A stretch of 64,000 nucleotides of DNA. Source: Microbacterium gorillae. Its GTDB lineage: Bacteria > Actinomycetota > Actinomycetes > Actinomycetales > Microbacteriaceae. Of the stretch, positions 62,141 through 64,000 are shown in pieces. The position numbers were made by a program, and so were the translations under genes. The stretch's first letter is position 1. Every line of letters begins with the position of its first letter. The DNA lies in assembly GCF_000826185.2 (NCBI RefSeq), contig NZ_LN648875.1:440103-504102 (forward strand). Reading direction: 5' to 3'. The notes below the pieces were generated by a model. The model saw only the letters and a program-made list of their open reading frames with translations, was not told where the DNA came from and ran no database searches.

Positions 62141-63678
62141 CCGACCGCCACATTCCGGCCGACCTGCCGGAGCGCATCCAGCACTACATCGACGGGGAGT
62201 TCGTGGACTCCGCCGACGGCGACACCTTCGAGGTGCTCGACCCGGTGACGAACGAGACGTACCTGCAGGCGGCCGCGGGCAAGAAGGCCGACATCGACCG
62301 CGCCGTGGCAGCCGCCAAGCGCGCGTTCGACGAGGGCCCCTGGCCGAAGATGGTGGCGCGCGATCGTTCACGCATCCTGCATCGGATCGCCGACATCGTC
62401 GAGTCGCGGGACACGCGTCTGGCTGAGCTGGAGTCCTTCGACTCGGGTCTGCCGATCACGCAGGCGCTCGGTCAGGCGCGACGCGCGGCGGAGAACTTCC
62501 GCTTCTTCGCGGACCTGATCGTCGCCCAGCACGACAACGCGTTCAAGGTGCCCGGCCGTCAGATGAACTACGTCAACCGCAAACCGATCGGCGTCGCGGG
62601 ACTCATCACGCCGTGGAACACGCCGTTCATGCTGGAGTCCTGGAAGCTCGGCCCCGCTCTCGCGACCGGCAACACGGTCGTGCTGAAGCCGGCCGAGTTC
62701 ACCCCGCTGTCGGCATCCCTGTGGGCCGGCATCTTCGAGGAGGCGGGCCTGCCGAAGGGCGTGTTCAACCTCGTCAACGGTCTCGGCGAGGATGCCGGCG
62801 ACGCGCTCGTCAAGCACCCGGACGTGCCGTTGATCTCCTTCACCGGCGAGAGTCGCACCGGACAGATCATCTTCGGCAACGCCGCCCCGTTCCTCAAGGG
62901 TCTGTCGATGGAGCTCGGCGGCAAGAGCCCCGCCGTCGTCTTCGCCGACGCGGACCTCGACGTCGCCATCGACGCCTGCATCTTCGGCGTCTTCTCCCTG
63001 AACGGCGAGCGCTGCACCGCCGGTTCCCGCATCCTCGTGGAGCGTCCGGTGTACGACGAGTTCGTCGAGCGCTACGCCGCGCAGGCCAAGCGCGTGAAGG
63101 TCGGCGACCCGCAGGACCCGACCACCGAGGTCGGTGCGCTGGTCCACCCGGAGCATTACGAGAAGGTGATGAGCTACGTCGAGATCGGCAAGACCGAGGG
63201 ACGCCTCGTGGCCGGCGGCGGACGTCCGGAGGGCTTCCCGACCGGCAACTACGTCGCCCCCACGGTGTTCGCCGACGTCTCTCCCGACGCCCGCATCTTC
63301 CAGGAGGAGATCTTCGGTCCGGTCGTCGCGATCACGCCGTTCGACTCCGAGGAGGAGGCCCTGGCGCTGGCGAACGACACGAAGTACGGCCTGGCCGCCT
63401 ACGTGTGGACCAATGACCTCAAGCGCGGACACAACTTCGCGCAGGCGGTCGAGGCCGGCATGGTGTGGCTGAACAGCAACAACGTGCGCGATCTTCGCAC
63501 CCCGTTCGGCGGTGTGAAGGCATCCGGCCTCGGCCACGAGGGCGGCTACCGGTCGATCGATTTCTACACCGACCAGCAGTCGGTGCACATCACGCTCGGC
63601 GAACCGCACAACCCCACTTTCGGAAAGTCGGCCCACGCTCCCGAGGAGCCGTCGCTCGATGACCCGGACCCCCGCTGA
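62137..63678 (+). CDS. hpaE: 5-carboxymethyl-2-hydroxymuconate semialdehyde dehydrogenase
   Basis: 513 aa ALDH with GLITPWNTPFMLESWKLGPALATGNTVVLKPAEFTP, FTGESRTGQIIFGNAAPFLKGLSMELGGKSPAVVFADADLD and NGERCTAGSRILVE (catalytic Cys). NGERCTAGSR and the ESRTGQ cofactor loop are the HpaE wording. The position between the FAH protein and HpaD supports the call. It oxidises the ring-cleavage product to the dicarboxylate. ATG at 62137 with AAGGAGG; ATGA overlap with the regulator. Confidence 0.93.
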   Translation: MTDRHIPADLPERIQHYIDGEFVDSADGDTFEVLDPVTNETYLQAAAGKKADIDRAVAAAKRAFDEGPWPKMVARDRSRILHRIADIVESRDTRLAELESFDSGLPITQALGQARRAAENFRFFADLIVAQHDNAFKVPGRQMNYVNRKPIGVAGLITPWNTPFMLESWKLGPALATGNTVVLKPAEFTPLSASLWAGIFEEAGLPKGVFNLVNGLGEDAGDALVKHPDVPLISFTGESRTGQIIFGNAAPFLKGLSMELGGKSPAVVFADADLDVAIDACIFGVFSLNGERCTAGSRILVERPVYDEFVERYAAQAKRVKVGDPQDPTTEVGALVHPEHYEKVMSYVEIGKTEGRLVAGGGRPEGFPTGNYVAPTVFADVSPDARIFQEEIFGPVVAITPFDSEEEALALANDTKYGLAAYVWTNDLKRGHNFAQAVEAGMVWLNSNNVRDLRTPFGGVKASGLGHEGGYRSIDFYTDQQSVHITLGEPHNPTFGKSAHAPEEPSLDDPDPR

Positions 63679-63716
63679 GACCCCTCGACTTCCCGCAATG
63701 ACGCAAGGAATCTGAC

Positions 63717-64000
63717 ATGACCAATCGCGCCGACATGACGCTGACCTCCTCGGGCTTCTATGTCTCCCAGGAGGCCCCCATCCAGACCGAGAACCCGATC
63801 CCGACCCCCCAGGCGTCCCCGCCGGATGTCCTGCGCTGCGCGTACATGGAGCTGATCGTCACGGACCTCGCCGCCTCGCGGCAGTTCTACGTCGACATCC
63901 TCGGGCTGTACGTCACGGAGGAGGACGACGAGGCCATCTACCTCCGCTCCACGGAGGAGTTCATCCACCACAATCTCGTGCTTCGGAAGGGCCCGATCGC
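63717..64000 (+). CDS. hpaD: 3,4-dihydroxyphenylacetate 2,3-dioxygenase (partial)
   Basis: First 94 codons; the gene continues past the window. A 40-residue N-terminal leader is followed by a VOC/extradiol domain, LRCAYMELIVTDLAASRQFYVDILGLYVTEEDD, then YLRSTEEFIHHNLVLRKGP. These match the Fe/Mn extradiol dioxygenases of the HpaD class, which open homoprotocatechuate. The C-terminal metal ligands are not visible. AAGGA lies ahead of the ATG, and the stop of hpaE is 38 bp upstream. Confidence 0.85.
   Translation, partial: MTNRADMTLTSSGFYVSQEAPIQTENPIPTPQASPPDVLRCAYMELIVTDLAASRQFYVDILGLYVTEEDDEAIYLRSTEEFIHHNLVLRKGPI

Overview
The window reads as chromosomal DNA of a high-GC Gram-positive bacterium, most likely a Microbacteriaceae member close to Microbacterium. 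The reasons are the very high GC content, two 13E12-type DUF222/HNH genes, GTP-dependent PEP carboxykinase with a divergent RamB/ScfR-type regulator, a gap-type dehydrogenase of about 484 residues, an Eis-type acetyltransferase, and many genes whose -10 box (TANNNT) lies only 6-7 nt before the start codon, which is the actinobacterial leaderless arrangement. I see no tRNA, rRNA, CRISPR array, prophage or insertion sequence.

Layout. 1-5.9 kb: truncated secreted intradiol-dioxygenase-like lipoprotein, aldo/keto reductase, glutamate dehydrogenase with a long structured leader, AraC regulator, DUF3054 membrane protein, small alarmone synthetase. 5.9-13.5 kb: a seven-gene minus-strand operon with a peptide-type ABC importer, a luciferase-like monooxygenase and two AhpD/CMD-fold proteins; its substrate is unknown. 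13.7-18.6 kb: sulfurtransferase, SDR, aldehyde dehydrogenase and a second flavin monooxygenase. The ABC operon, the sulfurtransferase and the second monooxygenase each have an upstream array of TCA triplets spaced exactly 10 bp apart, suggesting one regulon. 18.8-27.7 kb: housekeeping and repair genes (Nudix, two YihY/BrkB paralogues, AlkZ-like winged-helix protein, exonuclease III, Eis-type GNAT, TrpS, RimJ-type GNAT). 28-34.8 kb: first 13E12 gene, Fpg/Nei glycosylase, glycerol catabolism (glpK, glpD, SorC regulator). 34.9-46.5 kb: a RibD-RibA fusion, MHS transporter, GT39-type glycosyltransferase, a tiny HTH protein, LysM lipoprotein, pckG with divergent RamB-type regulator, MFS exporter. 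46.5-51.7 kb: a second tiny HTH protein coupled to a ClpN-SRPBCC fusion, a winged-helix/membrane-protein pair with an 18-bp palindrome on its start codon, a second AlkZ-like protein, gap. 51.9-59.8 kb: DUF6882 protein, aldehyde dehydrogenase, ThDP enzyme, second 13E12 gene followed by about 0.6 kb of degenerate repeats, MHS transporter. 60-64 kb: start of a homoprotocatechuate meta-cleavage operon (FAH-RraA fusion, GntR regulator, hpaE, hpaD cut by the window end).

How it fits together: the strain appears equipped for aromatic-acid and glycerol catabolism, gluconeogenesis and organosulfur- or peptide-like scavenging. The features I find least explained are the 10-bp phased arrays, the two small HTH regulators sharing GTCAAC half-sites, the RibD-RibA fusion, and a series of short direct duplications placed just downstream of stop codons.
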